From: CAYTSA01 sp964440345
Lineage (GTDB): Bacteria; Desulfobacterota; Desulfovibrionia; Desulfovibrionales; Desulfovibrionaceae
Direction of reading: 5' to 3'
Assembly: GCA_964440345.1 (NCBI GenBank)
Contig: CAYTSA010000078.1
Location: 1-18,378 of the forward strand
Length of the DNA stretch: 18,378 nt
Of the stretch, positions 7,099 to 16,125 are shown piece by piece. The translations under genes and the position numbers were made by a program. How positions within the stretch are numbered: the stretch's first letter is position 1; each line of letters begins with the position of its first letter. Below the pieces are notes generated by a model. It saw only the letters and a program-made list of their open reading frames with translations, was not told the origin of the DNA and made no database searches.

Positions 7099-7725
7099 AT
7101 GACCCGAGCGAAACTGAAAGAGCTGTTCATCGAGCAGGCGCAAAAAGTTTCAGCCATAACGGCCGAGGTCTCGACCTTGCGCGAGGCGCTCACATACGCT
7201 GTGGACCTTTGCGCGCAAAAAGAAGCCTGCCAGTTGCTCGCTTCAGGTTGCGACCTCCCGCTTTCCGCGCCAGGAACAGAACTTTGCGAAACCAAGCCCG
7301 GCAAAATACTGGCCGCGCCGAACATCGACGCCCGATCCTACAAGCATCTTGAACAGTTATGCCATAAGCGCTCTATTGAATGCATCCGGGAGAATCTGCG
7401 CCGTCATCTGGGCGGCCTGGATATAGGCCTGACCCTGTGCGAGGGCGGCGTGGCCGAAACCGGGACCCTGGTCCTGGACTCCACCCGCGAGGATGTCCGG
7501 CTGGCGACCATGATCAGCGAAACCCACGTGGCTGTGATTCCCGCCTCATCCATTGTGCACGCCACATACGATATGGAGGAAAAACACCTGGAGCTGCTGC
7601 GCGCCGCGCCCAACTACACCGCCTTCATCACCGGCGCGTCCCGCACTGCAGACATCGAGCGCGTGCTCACTCTTGGCGTGCACGGTCCGTTGGAGCTGCA
7701 CATAGTCATATGGGAGGGAAAATAA
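7099..7725 (+). CDS. LUD domain protein (LutC/LldG-like)
   Basis: This 208-residue protein is of the LUD (lactate utilisation) family, like LutC/LldG and YkgG, one of three subunits of the flavin-independent L-lactate dehydrogenase complex. The conserved core lies in the C-terminal half: GLTLCEGGVAETGTLVL, then the TMISETHVAVIPASSIV segment and the ITGASRTADIE stretch, which is the strongest family mark. ATG 7099 follows AGGAG with a normal gap, 25 bases after the previous stop. The next gene starts one base after its stop, so the two LUD proteins should be made together. It has no cysteine motif for Fe-S binding, as expected for this subunit. Confidence 0.92.
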   Translation: MTRAKLKELFIEQAQKVSAITAEVSTLREALTYAVDLCAQKEACQLLASGCDLPLSAPGTELCETKPGKILAAPNIDARSYKHLEQLCHKRSIECIRENLRRHLGGLDIGLTLCEGGVAETGTLVLDSTREDVRLATMISETHVAVIPASSIVHATYDMEEKHLELLRAAPNYTAFITGASRTADIERVLTLGVHGPLELHIVIWEGK

Positions 7726-7726
7726 C

Positions 7727-9880
7727 ATGGAAGTCATGCAGGACCTGAAGCATTACCACAAACGCATCCAGGAAGCCCTGGAAGACCAGTTTCTGCGGCA
7801 GACTTTAGACTCCTTTGCCACCGGCTACTCCGAAAAGCGCCAAGCCGCCTTTGCCGGCATGGACGTACGCAGCCTCATCGACGAAATTGCCCACGCCCGG
7901 GACAAAGCCATGGCCAGCATGGAACAACTGTACGAAGAATTCCGCATGCGCTGCGAGGAACAGGACGTGCAAGTCCACTTTGCCCGGACCTCTGGCCAGT
8001 GCAACGAAATCGTGGCCCGGATTGCCCGTGAAAACGGCGTAAAAAGAGTAGTCAAATCCAAGTCCATGACCGCTGAGGAGACCCTGCTGAACCACCACCT
8101 GGAGGCAGAGGGCCTGGAGGTGACCGAGACCGACTTGGGCGAGTGGATCATCCAGTTGCGCCATGAAGGCCCCAGCCATATGGTCATGCCCGCCATACAC
8201 CTTTCCCGCGATCAGGTGGCCGAATTGTTCACCACAGTCACCGGCCAGGAGCAGAGCAACGACATTGAAAAGCTGGTCAAAGTGGCCCGGCGCGAGCTGC
8301 GGCGCAAATACATCGAAGCGGACATGGGCGTCACCGGCGCCAACTTCGCCATAGCCGAAACCGGAACCTTGGGCCTGGTGACCAATGAAGGCAACGCCCG
8401 GCTAGTGACCACCCTGCCCCGCATACAAGTCCACATTGTAGGCCTGGACAAGCTGACCCCCACCCTGCACGACGCCTTGCGGGTCCTGCGCGTGCTGCCC
8501 CGCAACGCCACAGGACAGGCCATCAGCTCCTACGTCACTTGGCTGACCGGCGCGACCGAGAATACCTGGGCGGAGGCAGAGAAGAACCAGCGCCACGTCG
8601 TCTTTTTGGACAACGGCCGCGCCGCCCTGGCCAAAGACCCGGCCTTTTCCCAGGTGCTGCGCTGCGTACGCTGCGGCGCCTGCGCCAATGTCTGCCCGGC
8701 CTACCGCATGATAGGCGGCCACAAGTACGGCTACATCTACATAGGCGCCATCGGCCTTATCCTTACCTATTTCTTCCACGGCCGGTCAAAGGCCCGGGCG
8801 CTGGTGCAAAACTGTATGAACTGCGAAGCCTGCAAGGAGGTCTGCGCAGCAGGCATAGACCTGCCCCGGCTCATCAAGGAGGTGCACTCCCGCATCCAGG
8901 ACGAAGAAGGGCATCCCCTGCGCTCGGTCATGCTGGGCAAGCTGCTGCGCAACCGCAAGCTCTTCCACGCCGTGCTGCGCACCGCCAGCATTCTGCAAAA
9001 ACCTGTGGCCAGGGGAGGCTACCTGCGCCACCTGCCCCACGCTCTGTTCAAACAGCACGAATACAAGGCCCTGCCGGCCATTGCAGACAAACCCTTTCGC
9101 GACCGCTGGCCTAAACTGTATCAGAAGGTGGAAAAACCCCGGCTGAAGGTGGCGCTCTTTTCCGGCTGCGTGCAGGACTTTGTCTATCCCGAGCAGCCGG
9201 AAGCCGCTCTGTATATATTGCAGCACCAGCGCGTCCAGGCGGAATTCCCCATGGACCAGACCTGCTGCGGCCTGCCCGCGCTGATGCTGGGCGAAACCGA
9301 GGCCGCCCGGGACACAGCCCGGCAGAACGTCATCGCCGTGGACCCCGGAGAATACGACTACATTCTTGTTATGTGCGCTTCCTGCGGCGCGCACATGAAG
9401 AAGCAGTACCCCAGGCTGCTGGGCGGCGAGGGTCCCTTTGCAGCCAAGGCCCAGCTCTTTGCCGACAAGGTGCTGGACACAACCAGCTTTTTCAACGACG
9501 TGCTGCAACTGCGGGAGGGCGACTTCAACCTGAATGGGACGGCAACCACCTACCACTACCCTTGCCACCTGTGCCGGGGCATGGAAGTGACCAAGGCCCC
9601 GGACCAGCTGTTGCGCGCTGCCGGGTTCGACTACAGGGAACTGCCAGAGAATATGGTCTGCTGCGGCTTCGGCGGTTCCTATTCCATGAAGTTTCCGCAA
9701 ATTTCAGCAGAAATATTGACCAAAAAACTTGACAACATGGAATCAACCGGCGCAAGCCAGCTGCTGACCGACTGTCCCGGCTGCGTTCTCCAGATGCGCG
9801 GCGGGATGGAAAAACGGGGCGGCCGCATGCGAGTGCGCCACACTGTTGAGGCCCTGGCTGAACAACTGAAACGCAAATGA
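7727..9880 (+). CDS. LutB-LutA type fusion: LUD, ferredoxin and CCG domains
   Basis: At 717 residues this chain joins what are two proteins, LutB/LldF and LutA/LldE, in Bacillus and Shewanella. The LUD domain spans roughly residues 60-300 (GVTGANFAIAETGTLGLVTN is its signature). Ferredoxin motifs are CVRCGACANVCP near 313 and CMNCEACKEVCAAG near 363. The LutA-like part has two CCG repeats: FSGC near 478, TCCGLP near 511, CASCGAH near 549; YPCHLCRG near 610, VCCGFGG near 644, CPGC near 683. The predicted role is oxidation of L-lactate to pyruvate together with the small LUD protein just upstream. A long protein of this layout is known from the Desulfovibrio lactate region. It starts one base after the previous stop, with GGGAGG inside that gene's end. 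Confidence 0.92.
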   Translation: MEVMQDLKHYHKRIQEALEDQFLRQTLDSFATGYSEKRQAAFAGMDVRSLIDEIAHARDKAMASMEQLYEEFRMRCEEQDVQVHFARTSGQCNEIVARIARENGVKRVVKSKSMTAEETLLNHHLEAEGLEVTETDLGEWIIQLRHEGPSHMVMPAIHLSRDQVAELFTTVTGQEQSNDIEKLVKVARRELRRKYIEADMGVTGANFAIAETGTLGLVTNEGNARLVTTLPRIQVHIVGLDKLTPTLHDALRVLRVLPRNATGQAISSYVTWLTGATENTWAEAEKNQRHVVFLDNGRAALAKDPAFSQVLRCVRCGACANVCPAYRMIGGHKYGYIYIGAIGLILTYFFHGRSKARALVQNCMNCEACKEVCAAGIDLPRLIKEVHSRIQDEEGHPLRSVMLGKLLRNRKLFHAVLRTASILQKPVARGGYLRHLPHALFKQHEYKALPAIADKPFRDRWPKLYQKVEKPRLKVALFSGCVQDFVYPEQPEAALYILQHQRVQAEFPMDQTCCGLPALMLGETEAARDTARQNVIAVDPGEYDYILVMCASCGAHMKKQYPRLLGGEGPFAAKAQLFADKVLDTTSFFNDVLQLREGDFNLNGTATTYHYPCHLCRGMEVTKAPDQLLRAAGFDYRELPENMVCCGFGGSYSMKFPQISAEILTKKLDNMESTGASQLLTDCPGCVLQMRGGMEKRGGRMRVRHTVEALAEQLKRK

Positions 9881-9902
9881 ATAATACTGACGGAGACGTG
9901 AC

Positions 9903-10925
9903 ATGAGCGACCTGAAACCCATACGCGACCGGGCCCGCTCCCTGATGCAGAGCCAGTGCAGGGTGTGCCCTGCGTGCAACGGCAATGCCTGCGCCGGCGA
10001 GGTTCCGGGCATGGGCGGCCTTGGTTCCGGGACTTCCTTTTTCAACAACATCTCAGCCCTGGCCGCAGTGCGCTTGAACATGCGTTTGCTGCACAGTGTG
10101 ACGGAACCGGACCTGGGCGTCACGCTCTGCGGCAAGAACCTTTCCATGCCGGTGCTGGCAGCGCCCATGGGCGGCGTGAAATTCAACATGGGCACAGAGG
10201 AAGTCACCGAGCAGGATTACGTCAGCGCAGTGCTGGGCGGCTGCGTGGAGGCCGGCGTTCTGGGCTGCACAGGCGACGGCGTGCCGGACTTCATCCACGA
10301 AGCGGCCAACGCCGGCATTGCCGCCCTGGGCGGCGAGGGCATACCCTTCATCAAGCCCTGGGAAGACCAGGAGCTTTACGACAAGCTGGAGAAGGCCCAC
10401 GTAGCTGGCGCCTCGCTGTGCGGCATGGACGTGGACGCAGCCGGGCTGGTGACCCTGCGCAAGATGGGCCGGCCGGTGTCGCCCAAATCGCCCACAGAGC
10501 TGGCCGCAATCATTGAAAAATGCCCGATGGACATGATCATAAAGGGAATAATGACCCCGGACGAGGCAGAACTGGCCGCCGACGCCGGCGCCGCCGCTAT
10601 CGTGGTTTCCAACCACGGCGGCCGGGTGCTGGACCACGCCCCGGGCACGGCTGAGGTACTGCCTGAAATCGCCGCAACCATCCGCGGCCGGCTGCCGGTG
10701 CTCGTGGACGGCGGCGTGCGCTCCGGCGTGGACGTACTTAAGATGCTGGCCCTGGGAGCCGACGCTGTGCTCATTGGCCGGCCCATAGCATGGGCGGCCA
10801 TTGGCGGCGGCGCAGACGGCGTGGCCACGTATCTGGAGCAGATTCGCAGTCAGCTCGTCCAGGCCATGGTGCTGACTGGATCCGCCACCACCGCCGCAGT
10901 CTCGCCCAACATTCTCTATTGGTGA
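9903..10925 (+). CDS. FMN-dependent alpha-hydroxy acid dehydrogenase/oxidase
   Basis: This 340-residue TIM-barrel flavoprotein is related to L-lactate dehydrogenase LldD, lactate oxidase and glycolate oxidase, and should oxidise an L-2-hydroxyacid to a 2-oxoacid. It has the flavin lysine segment IIKGIMTPDEA, the catalytic SNHGGR motif (H238) and the phosphate-binding VDGGVRSG and IGRP segments. The N-terminus carries four close cysteines (C19, C22, C25, C30) before the GMGGLGSGTSF stretch. This belongs to a shorter bacterial branch and is not found in classic LldD. ATG 9903 follows GGAG at 9892, 22 bases after the previous stop. The substrate is not certain. Within this operon it would be a third lactate-oxidising route or serve a related hydroxyacid. 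Confidence 0.88.
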   Translation: MSDLKPIRDRARSLMQSQCRVCPACNGNACAGEVPGMGGLGSGTSFFNNISALAAVRLNMRLLHSVTEPDLGVTLCGKNLSMPVLAAPMGGVKFNMGTEEVTEQDYVSAVLGGCVEAGVLGCTGDGVPDFIHEAANAGIAALGGEGIPFIKPWEDQELYDKLEKAHVAGASLCGMDVDAAGLVTLRKMGRPVSPKSPTELAAIIEKCPMDMIIKGIMTPDEAELAADAGAAAIVVSNHGGRVLDHAPGTAEVLPEIAATIRGRLPVLVDGGVRSGVDVLKMLALGADAVLIGRPIAWAAIGGGADGVATYLEQIRSQLVQAMVLTGSATTAAVSPNILYW

Positions 10926-10932
10926 GGAGCAG

Positions 10933-11433
10933 ATGGAAACGCAAGGAAAAACACCCGCGTCCACGCGGTTGACTATGGCCTACCGGGTTATGCCTCAAGA
11001 CACAAACCCCGCCGGCAACCTGCACGGCGGGGTGGTGCTGCGCTACATTGACCTGTGCGCCGGCACGGTGGCCATGCGCCACTGCCGCACCAACGTGGTT
11101 ACTGCCTCTATAGACCGCACAGAATTTCTCAAACCCGTGTTCGTAGGCGAGCTGGTCATCCTGCACGCCAACGTGAACTACGTGGGCCGCACCTCTTTGG
11201 AAGTGGGCGTTCGGGTTGAGGCGGAAAACCTGTACACTGGCGACATACGTTGGACCAACTCCGCTTACCTGACCTTTGTCTCCTTGGACGAAGCCGGCAA
11301 GCCAGCGCCAGCGCCCCCGCTCATTCTGGAAACCGACGAAGACAAGCGCCGGCTGCGTGAGGCCAAGGAACGCCGTAAAGCCTGGACGGGCTTGAAAAAG
11401 CAAGAACGCGAATCACAGGGAGAGAAAATATGA
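10933..11433 (+). CDS. Acyl-CoA thioesterase, hotdog fold (YciA/Acot-like)
   Basis: This 166-residue protein has the single hotdog domain of the acyl-CoA thioesterase family. DTNPAGNLHGGVVLRYID (residues 23-40) matches the family's conserved start, with the catalytic Asp/Asn region and central helix, followed by strands such as FLKPVFVGELVILHANVNYV. The last 40 residues are a charged tail. It hydrolyses acyl-CoA to free acid and CoA, chain length unknown. It begins seven bases after the preceding stop with GAGGAG in between, so it is the last gene of the lactate series. A thioesterase here could release CoA from acyl-CoA formed after pyruvate oxidation, but this is a guess. Confidence 0.88.
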   Translation: METQGKTPASTRLTMAYRVMPQDTNPAGNLHGGVVLRYIDLCAGTVAMRHCRTNVVTASIDRTEFLKPVFVGELVILHANVNYVGRTSLEVGVRVEAENLYTGDIRWTNSAYLTFVSLDEAGKPAPAPPLILETDEDKRRLREAKERRKAWTGLKKQERESQGEKI

Positions 11434-11463
11434 CCCGCACCGCGCGTGAGATGTGAACCTGCT

Positions 11464-13391
11464 CTATGTTTTCTTCCGCAGCCGGCGCTTGTCTCCCACC
11501 CGGACTGTCACCTTTTCTTTATCCAGCTGCTCCATGTACGGGATGGCGAATTTGCGCGACAGTCCCGTTATGTCCCGGAACTCTGTGGGCCCCATCTCTT
11601 CGTTGGCGGTCAAGAACTCGATCACTTTGCCGCGTATCTCCTGCATGCCGGCGGCAGAGAGGAACATGTCTTCCTTCACCTTGACCAACTCGCCCTGGTC
11701 CATAAGCAGGTTGTAGACAGGCGCGGCCTCTTTAGGCTCCAGGCCCAGCTCTTCCAGTACGTCCTTGTAGTTGGGCGGCGTCATGTAACCCTTGGCGTAT
11801 ATTTCCAGCAATTTTGANNNNNNNNNNGCAGGCCCTCTTGATCGGAGGCCAGGGAGACCTTGTGCCCGGCCAGCCGCAGCACTTCGCCTTCCGTCTCCAC
11901 CTGCCCGGCCTTCAAAGCGCGCTCCACAATAAAATGCTTCAGCTTGGCCGGCAGGGGGTCATTCCAAGCCCGGTCAAGAGCGCCGCGGGGCAGGCCGGCC
12001 TTCATGGGCTCGCGTTTGTGGTAGCCGGCCATGAATTCCAGCAGCTGACCGGTCAGTTGCTCCTCAGCCGCCGCGCCCGCGTAGGCCCTTTCTTCTTTGT
12101 CAAAGAGAAAAATCTGTCGCCTGCCGGCCATGTCCGACAGCTGTTTGTCCAGTGTTTTGGAGTCCAATCCGCACAGCACCCATAGTTGGGCCCGGCTCAG
12201 ACCTGCGTTGCCGGCCAGCTTCAACTGGCCCTGGACGATTGCCGCGGCGTCGCCTTCGTCTGCGGCCCGGGCCAGCTCTGCAATGCGCTCAGTTTCTGCA
12301 GAAAACCGTTTCATCTTGCGGCCCAGGGGGTTGAGCACCCTGCCGCCGGCTACAGTGCGCAAGGGGGAAAACGACCTCACCACAACCCGGTCGCTGAACA
12401 CCGCGGGCAGGGGGTCCACAAAGCGCACCTGGCACACCGCAGTCTCGCCTGGCGCCAAGGCGTCGCGGTCTGTAAAAAAGAGGCGGGCCAGAGTTTCCCG
12501 GGACCCGTAGTGCAGATGCACCTCGCCCCGGTGCTTGAGTTTGCGCGGGGACGACTGCAAACAGGTCAGCTCCACATCCCACAGTTCATGCGGAAACAAT
12601 GTCCCGGGCCGGCCCAGCACCTCGCCCCGCTCCAGGTCGGAAACCTCCAGCCCATGCAAATTCACAGCCGTGCGCCGGCCGGAATTGGCGGTCTCCACAG
12701 CGCCGCCGTGCGACTGCAGCCCCCGGACTTTAGTCTTGAGCCCGGACGGGTAGACGGCGACATCGTCGCCCACACTCACCGAGCCGGAAATAAGCGTGCC
12801 CGTGACCACGGTGCCGTGCCCGCGCATTGTGAAGACGCGGTCTATGGGCAGCCGAAACAGGTCAGAACGTTTCCTGGCTTGATGCTCGTTAATGAATTCC
12901 TGCACAGCTTGGCGCAGCTCCGGCACGCCCTGGCCGGTATGGGCGGAAACAGGGTAGACCGGCGCTTCCTCCAGAAACGTGCCGGCGAAAAAGGCCTTCA
13001 GGTCTTCCTGGACCAGCTCCAGCCACTCCTCGTCCACCATATCCACCTTCGTCAACGCGGTTATGCCGTGCTCAATTCCCAGTAGGGAGCAGATTTCCAC
13101 ATGCTCACGGGTCTGGGGCATCACGCCCTCGTCCGCGGCAATGACCATGAGCACGAAATCAATGCCCGAGGCCCCAGCCACCATATTCTTGACGAATTTC
13201 TCGTGCCCGGGCACGTCCACTATGCCCAGCCGCTCGTCAGCGCCCAGGTCCAGATAGGCGAAGCCCAGTTCTATGGTGATGCCCCGTTTTTTCTCTTCGG
13301 CCAGCCTGTCGCAGTCTATGCCGGTCAGGGCCTTTACCAGCGTGGTTTTGCCGTGGTCTATATGTCCGGCTGTGCCCATCACTACAGCCAT
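11464..13391 (-). CDS. selB: Selenocysteine-specific elongation factor SelB (interrupted by assembly gap)
   Basis: SelB brings Sec-tRNA to the ribosome at UGA codons followed by a SECIS hairpin. The N-terminal 521 residues up to the gap contain all GTPase motifs: GHIDHGKT (9-16), KKRGITIELG (34-43), DVPGHE (59-64) and TKVD (114-117), then the EF-Tu-like domains and the start of the winged-helix region. After ten N the remaining 115-odd residues (11464-11811) continue the C-terminal winged helices that bind SECIS. The two parts are in different frames only because the gap length is arbitrary. Together they make about 640 residues, close to the usual size, so very little is missing. ATG 13391 has AGGAGAA before it. 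No selA, selC or selD is seen in the window. Convergent with the thioesterase, 30 bases apart. Confidence 0.93.
11818..11827. other. Assembly gap (10 N) inside selB
   Basis: Ten unknown bases. The selB frame changes across them, so the true length is not ten, or not in phase with ten. The proteins on each side are intact, which favours a scaffold gap over a mutation. Confidence 0.95.
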
Positions 13392-13465
13392 TCTCTTCTC
13401 CTGTTCCGGTTTGTCCTTCAGTGAAGGTTAGCTTTGCCTCATTGCTGCAACGAGAGTCAAGGACG

Positions 13466-13523
13466 GCGGCCAGTTCACAGCGGCCAGTTCTCAGTTGACG
13501 GCCCCATGGACATTAGCTAATGA
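13466..13523 (+). promoter_or_regulatory. Promoter of infA with an upstream direct repeat
   Basis: TTGACG (13495-13500) and TAATGA (13518-13523) are 17 bases apart, about 70 bases before the infA start. Just upstream an 11-base direct repeat, GCGGCCAGTTC, occurs at 13466-13476 and 13480-13490. The repeat may bind a regulator, but no known site matches. Confidence 0.45.
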
Positions 13524-13594
13524 CTCGACTCATTGCAGTGCCGGCGGTTCGTGAGTTTGCTTTTCATAGAATGACGTTCTGCGGAGGTAATTCC

Positions 13595-13813
13595 ATGGCC
13601 AAAGAGGAAGCCATCGAAGTAGACGGCGTGGTGCAGGAAGCCCTGCCCAACGCCATGTTCCGGGTGGAGCTGGAAAACGGGCACGAGGTTCTGGCCCACA
13701 TTTCCGGGAAAATGCGCAAGTTTTACATCCGCATCCTGCCGGGCGACCGGGTCAGGGTCGAACTCTCTCCATACGACCTGACCCGAGGGCGCATCACATA
13801 CCGCATGAAGTAG
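13595..13813 (+). CDS. infA: Translation initiation factor IF-1
   Basis: This 72-residue protein matches IF-1 over its whole length: a single S1/OB-fold domain beginning MAKEEAIEVDGVVQEALPNA, with VLAHISGKMRKFYIRILPGD in the middle and LTRGRITYRMK at the end. It binds the A site of the 30S subunit during initiation. The start at 13595 is chosen over longer versions in the same frame because GGAGG lies a few bases upstream and IF-1 proteins begin exactly here. It stands alone, divergent from selB and convergent with the glycosyltransferases 14 bases away. Confidence 0.97.
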   Translation: MAKEEAIEVDGVVQEALPNAMFRVELENGHEVLAHISGKMRKFYIRILPGDRVRVELSPYDLTRGRITYRMK

Positions 13814-13827
13814 CAATCATTCACGTT

Positions 13828-14925
13828 TCACGCCTTCATGGCCAGGACTTCTGCGTATATCTCTTGAACTCTGGCGCACATCTTTTCCTGCGTAAAAGTT
13901 TCTGCAACCCGGTTGCGGCCTGCTTCCCCCAGTTGCCTGGCCCATGCCGGGTCCCCAGCCAGCCGGCGCAAGGCGGCGGCTAGCCGGTCAGGATTTCCTG
14001 GGGGAACCACCAGTCCGGTTTGCCCGTCCTGAACTACCCAGCTTGTACCAGTGCCCACTTCGGTGGCCACGCAGGGCAGACCGCAAGCCATGGCCTCCAG
14101 CAAAACCGTGCCAAAAGCCTCTGCCCGGGAGCTGGCCGGCAACACAAACACTCCGGACCGGCAGTAAAGCGGCGGCAGTTGTGCGTCTGGAACCTCGCCC
14201 ACAAACTCTGTCCGGCCGGCCACGCCCAACTGGACCGCCTGCTGCTCCCATTCTGCGCGCATGGGCCCGTCGCCGGCCACGGTCAGCCGCGCGTTCGGCA
14301 AAGAGGCCATGGCTTGGAGCAGCGCGCCAAGGTCTTTATAATACCGGTGTTTGCCCACAAACAGCAGCCGGTTGGGATCACGCTCGCCAGCGTCCATGCA
14401 TTCGCTGAACCGGGAAAGGTCCACCCCCAGGGGGGCTGTGCGGCATTTGTTTTGCACTGGCTGCAGCCAGGGCGAAGTAGCTATATAGTTGGGGCTGGTG
14501 GCCGCTATTATGTCGGCTTTTTGCAACGCCAGCCGCCACAAAGGGCCGTAAAACCGAAGCAGCCGTTTCTGCCGTACCACGTCGGCGTGGTGGGTGACCA
14601 CGGTTGCCGTAGCCCGGCCCAGCAGCATATTGGCGAACTCCCCCTGAGGGTATGGTGAATGCACATGGGCCACGTCCGGCTTTTCGGCCAATGCCCGCAT
14701 GAAAAAACCGGGGCTTATCGGCATGGACGCCAGCGTAGCCAGCCGGCCGGCCCGGATGACCCGCACCCCGTTTTCCCGCCGCACCGATCCAGAAAGGCCC
14801 AGGCTGCAGACCAGCACCCGCGCGTCGTGGCCTGCAGCCGCCTGCGATTCAGCCAACACCTTGACGTAGTTCTCTATGCCGCCTTTGACCGGATGGTAGT
14901 CCTTGTACAGATGCAGAATTTTCAT
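13828..14925 (-). CDS. Glycosyltransferase, GT4 family
   Basis: This 365-residue GT-B fold enzyme transfers a sugar from a nucleotide sugar to a growing surface glycan, with retention of configuration. The N-terminus has the glycine-rich acceptor-side motif KGGIENY (residues 14-20), and the C-terminal domain has the E-x7-E motif (E269 and E277 in EAFGTVLLEAMACG) that binds the donor. There is no signal peptide, and it should act at the inner face of the membrane. Its ATG overlaps the stop of the upstream glycosyltransferase (ATGA), so both are translated together. Sugar and acceptor cannot be told. No O-antigen export or polymerase genes lie in the window. Confidence 0.9.
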   Translation of the reverse strand: MKILHLYKDYHPVKGGIENYVKVLAESQAAAGHDARVLVCSLGLSGSVRRENGVRVIRAGRLATLASMPISPGFFMRALAEKPDVAHVHSPYPQGEFANMLLGRATATVVTHHADVVRQKRLLRFYGPLWRLALQKADIIAATSPNYIATSPWLQPVQNKCRTAPLGVDLSRFSECMDAGERDPNRLLFVGKHRYYKDLGALLQAMASLPNARLTVAGDGPMRAEWEQQAVQLGVAGRTEFVGEVPDAQLPPLYCRSGVFVLPASSRAEAFGTVLLEAMACGLPCVATEVGTGTSWVVQDGQTGLVVPPGNPDRLAAALRRLAGDPAWARQLGEAGRNRVAETFTQEKMCARVQEIYAEVLAMKA

Positions 14926-16034
14926 GCTGTATCAGCCAGCTTGCGATACAGGGCCAGAGTGGCTGACGCAGTTTTGCTCCAAGAGAACTGCGCGGCCCGC
15001 TCCCGGGACAGGCTGCGCAAACTCTCCAGCCGCGAAGGGTCGCCCAAGGCGTGGGAAAGAACCCGCGCCATGGCCTCCGGGTCGCGAGGGTCGAAAAACA
15101 CTGCTGCGTCGCCAGCGACCTCCTGTAGCGCCGGAATGCGGGAACAGGCCACAGCCGCGCCGCAGGCCATGGCCTCCAGCACCGGCAACCCGAAACCTTC
15201 ATATAACGATGCAAAAACGAACAATTCGGCCCCAGAATACAAGGCTGGCAAGTCTGCGTCCGCCACCGGCCCCAGCACGATAACCGCGTCTCGGGAAAGA
15301 TACTCCGCTAAAGGGTATTCCGGCAGCATGGCGCCGGCTATGACTAGCGGAATAGGCCGCTCCAGCCGGGAACAGGCCTGCAACAAGGCTGGCAGATTTT
15401 TGTGCGGCTTGTTGGAGCCCACATACAGCATATACCGACGCGGCAAACCCAGCCGGTCCTTGGTTTCAGCCACCAGGTCCATACGGGGCGACTGCATGGA
15501 CGGGTCTGCAGCCAGGGGAATGGCCGCCGCGTTCCGGCCTGCCCGAGGAGAAAACGCTTCCAAGTCCTTGCGGGTCGTTTCGGAAATACACGTCACGAGG
15601 TTGGACGTTCGCAGCGCAGCCTGCAACGCCAGCGTAAAAAACCACCTTGCCTTCAGGCTGGATTCCTCCGGCAATATCCGTGGGATAAGGTCATACACCG
15701 TCAGCAGCGTGGGCTTGCGGGGAAACAGCGGTTTGAGCAAATAGGTGGCGTGATAGACACAGGCTTGTTGCTCCGCCAGTATCTTTGGCGCCAGCATCTG
15801 CTGCTTCAGGGAAAAAGGGCTGGCGTCTACAGACAGAGGCAGCACTTTTGGGTGACGCAGCTGGGCGAGCGAATACAGGTCCTTTTTTTGGGGGGGCAGC
15901 AACGCCACAAGCCTCTCGTTGTCTTGCAGCAACGGCGGCATGGCCCGGAGCAGATTGGCGGCGTACCTGCCTACGCCAGGAAAATGGGCTGTCGCTGTTC
16001 TGGCGTCAAGGCAGTACGTGGTAACAGCAGTCAC
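14922..16034 (-). CDS. Glycosyltransferase, GT4 family (mannosyltransferase-like)
   Basis: This 370-residue GT-B enzyme has FPGVGRYAANL (18-28) near the N-terminus, GSNKPHKN (206-213) at the start of the donor domain and EGFGLPVLEAMACG with the E-x7-E pair (E279, E287). The layout is like the mannosyl/rhamnosyl transferases of O-antigen and capsule clusters. The start is a GTG (complement 16032-16034) with a strong AAGGAGG seven bases before it. It is the first gene of a two-gene unit and overlaps the next gene by four bases. The 91-base gap to the histidine kinase upstream holds an inverted repeat ATTGT/ACAAT but no clear promoter. Confidence 0.9.
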   Translation of the reverse strand: MTAVTTYCLDARTATAHFPGVGRYAANLLRAMPPLLQDNERLVALLPPQKKDLYSLAQLRHPKVLPLSVDASPFSLKQQMLAPKILAEQQACVYHATYLLKPLFPRKPTLLTVYDLIPRILPEESSLKARWFFTLALQAALRTSNLVTCISETTRKDLEAFSPRAGRNAAAIPLAADPSMQSPRMDLVAETKDRLGLPRRYMLYVGSNKPHKNLPALLQACSRLERPIPLVIAGAMLPEYPLAEYLSRDAVIVLGPVADADLPALYSGAELFVFASLYEGFGLPVLEAMACGAAVACSRIPALQEVAGDAAVFFDPRDPEAMARVLSHALGDPSRLESLRSLSRERAAQFSWSKTASATLALYRKLADTA

Positions 16035-16125
16035 AGGCGCGCCTCCTTACAAACTCCCATAGTGTAACGAGTGGAGGCTGTGCCGCACTGGCTTTGCAAC
16101 ATTGTAGCGTTTCCTTACAACAATA

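Noticed and set aside
11430..11456. 8-codon frame overlapping the thioesterase stop
   Set aside because: Too short, with no sign of function.
12186..13085. Rightward frame of 299 codons opposite selB
   Set aside because: Shadow frame. The selB strand carries all GTPase motifs.
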